Part shown: positions 62,885 to 64,000 of the stretch, piece by piece
How the letters are laid out: each line of letters opens with the position of its first letter
Numbering within the stretch: the first letter of the stretch is position 1
Program-made: the position numbers and the translations under genes
The notes under the pieces: model-generated
Databases searched by the model: none
What the model saw: the letters and a program-made list of their open reading frames with translations, nothing else
Told to the model about the DNA's origin: nothing
Assembly: GCF_002979555.1 (NCBI RefSeq)
Contig: NZ_PCOZ01000003.1
Coordinates: 1-64,000, forward strand
DNA: 64,000 nt
From: Pseudomonas sp. MYb60
GTDB taxonomy: Bacteria; Pseudomonadota; Gammaproteobacteria; Pseudomonadales; Pseudomonadaceae
Direction of reading: 5' to 3'

Positions 62885-64000
62885 ATGACCTGGATGACCG
62901 CGCGCCTGAGCGCCATGATGTTCCTGCAGTTCTTTATCTGGGGTGGCTGGTTCGTCACCCTGGGCACCTTCCTGTCCAGCCAGTTGGGTGCCAGCGGCAG
63001 CCAGATTGGCATGGCGTTCTCGACCCAGTCCTGGGGCGCGATCATTGCGCCGTTCGTGATCGGCCTGATCGCTGACCGTTTCTTCAATGCCGAACGCATT
63101 CTGGCGATGCTGCATTTGGTGGGAGCGGTGTTGCTGTATCAACTCTACCGGGCGCCGGATTTTGCCGCGTTCTATCCCTACGTGCTGGCCTACATGATGA
63201 TCTACATGCCGACCCTGGCATTGGTGAACTCCGTTGCCTTCCGGCAGATGCGCGACCCGGCGCTGGAGTTTTCGCGCATTCGTGTATGGGGCACCGTGGG
63301 CTGGATTGTCGCGGGCGTGGTGATCAGTTTCGTGTTCGCCTGGGACTCGAAAGCCGCGATTGCTTCCGGTGGCCTGCGCAACACCTTCCTGATGGCGGCG
63401 CTGGCATCCTTGGTGCTGGGCATCTACAGCTTTACACTGCCCGATACCGCTCCGCTGAAGGCCGACACCACGCGAACCGGTGTCAAACAGCTCCTCGGCC
63501 TGGACGCCTTGGGCCTGTTGAAAGACCGCAGTTACCTAGTGTTTTTCATTGCCTCGATCCTGATCTGCATCCCGCTGGCGTTCTATTACCAGAATGCCAA
63601 TCCATTTCTTGCCGACATCGGCATGACCAATCCCACGGCGAAGATGGCCATCGGGCAGGTCTCCGAAGTCCTGTTCATGCTCCTGCTGCCGCTGTTCATT
63701 CACCGCTTCGGGATCAAGATTGCCTTACTCATGGGCATGCTGGCATGGGCGTTGCGCTACGTGCTGTTTGCCTACGGTAACAATGCCGACCTGGCCTTCA
63801 TGCTGTTCACCGGTATCGCCCTGCACGGCATCTGCTACGACTTTTTCTTTGTGTCCGGGCAGATCTACACCGATGCAAAAACCCCCGAGCGCTTCAGAAG
63901 CTCAGCCCAGGGCTTGATTACCCTGGCCACCTACGGGGTTGGCATGCTGATCGGCTTCTGGGTCGCGGGCCATGTCTCCGACTACTACGCCACCCCGGCG
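62885..64000 (+). CDS. NupG-like nucleoside/sugar H+ symporter (partial)
   Basis: 372 codons without a stop; the gene leaves the window. It has about eleven hydrophobic helices and MFS features of the NHS (nucleoside:H+ symporter) family: FLQFFIWGGWFVTLGTFL, FSTQSWGAIIAPFVIGLIADRFF, RVWGTVGWIVAG and FSGQIYTDAKTPERFRSSAQG (here FVSGQIYTDAKTPERFRSSA). It is third in the LacI-controlled operon and probably imports the sugar or polyol used by the two enzymes before it. Confidence 0.87.
   Translation, partial: MTWMTARLSAMMFLQFFIWGGWFVTLGTFLSSQLGASGSQIGMAFSTQSWGAIIAPFVIGLIADRFFNAERILAMLHLVGAVLLYQLYRAPDFAAFYPYVLAYMMIYMPTLALVNSVAFRQMRDPALEFSRIRVWGTVGWIVAGVVISFVFAWDSKAAIASGGLRNTFLMAALASLVLGIYSFTLPDTAPLKADTTRTGVKQLLGLDALGLLKDRSYLVFFIASILICIPLAFYYQNANPFLADIGMTNPTAKMAIGQVSEVLFMLLLPLFIHRFGIKIALLMGMLAWALRYVLFAYGNNADLAFMLFTGIALHGICYDFFFVSGQIYTDAKTPERFRSSAQGLITLATYGVGMLIGFWVAGHVSDYYATPA

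Overview
The window is GC-rich chromosomal DNA whose gene content and protein sequences point to a Pseudomonas of the fluorescens type: an EtfA tail, an OprB-type porin, the catBC/pcaIJ beta-ketoadipate genes, a NahR-controlled salicylate cluster, a FecI/FecR-controlled TonB receptor and an unusually dense set of LysR regulators. I see no tRNA, rRNA, CRISPR array or intact insertion sequence. Genus-level assignment is inference from family resemblance.

Region by region. (1) 0-10 kb: the etfA end, a sigma-54 activator on the minus strand, and divergent from it a run of SDR, Baeyer-Villiger monooxygenase (BVMO), aldehyde dehydrogenase, OprB-type porin, acetoin-reductase-like SDR and glycerol dehydrogenase, closed by a strong terminator. 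A sigma-54 promoter and a perfect 14-bp inverted repeat lie between the activator and the run. (2) 10-16.5 kb, minus strand: a glutathione-dependent formaldehyde detoxification run (frmR, frmA, gfa, type II NADH dehydrogenase, fghA). It is interrupted by the collapsed remains of a metal ABC transporter, and a decayed second copy of the frmR operator and start lies upstream. (3) 16.5-21.5 kb: a coupled operon of two luciferase-like monooxygenases and two tandem TIM-barrel isomerase-like proteins, with an ArsR regulator at its end and a divergent LysR. (4) 21.6-31 kb: small redox and hydrolase operons with LysR regulators, including a DoxX/esterase/DODA-dioxygenase/reductase set that resembles quinone-detoxification operons, and an MFS gene broken by a frameshift. 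(5) 31-38 kb: nahR, salicylate hydroxylase, catechol 1,2-dioxygenase, benzyl-type alcohol dehydrogenase and salicylaldehyde dehydrogenase, with an exact NahR box. A putative outer-membrane channel follows. (6) 39-46.7 kb: cytochrome b561, LysR, MarR and a three-part multidrug exporter. (7) 47-54.4 kb: an iron-uptake locus (sigma factor, anti-sigma factor, TonB receptor, ABC permease, ATPase, binding protein). (8) 54.6-58.4 kb: catBC with divergent catR, then pcaIJ. (9) 58.7-64 kb: a small exported protein, and a LacI-controlled sugar or polyol cluster (Gfo/Idh oxidoreductase, TIM-barrel isomerase, NupG-like transporter) with a perfect 22-bp palindromic operator; the transporter runs off the end.

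How the genes work together. The salicylate cluster would turn salicyl alcohol or salicylaldehyde into salicylate, catechol and cis,cis-muconate. catBC would take muconate to the enol-lactone, and pcaIJ would activate beta-ketoadipate. The steps between (pcaD) and after (pcaF) are not in the window. In the first 16 kb a plausible but unproved link joins the two neighbouring systems: diol or polyol oxidation to a hydroxyketone, BVMO attack releasing formaldehyde, and formaldehyde removal by the frm genes.
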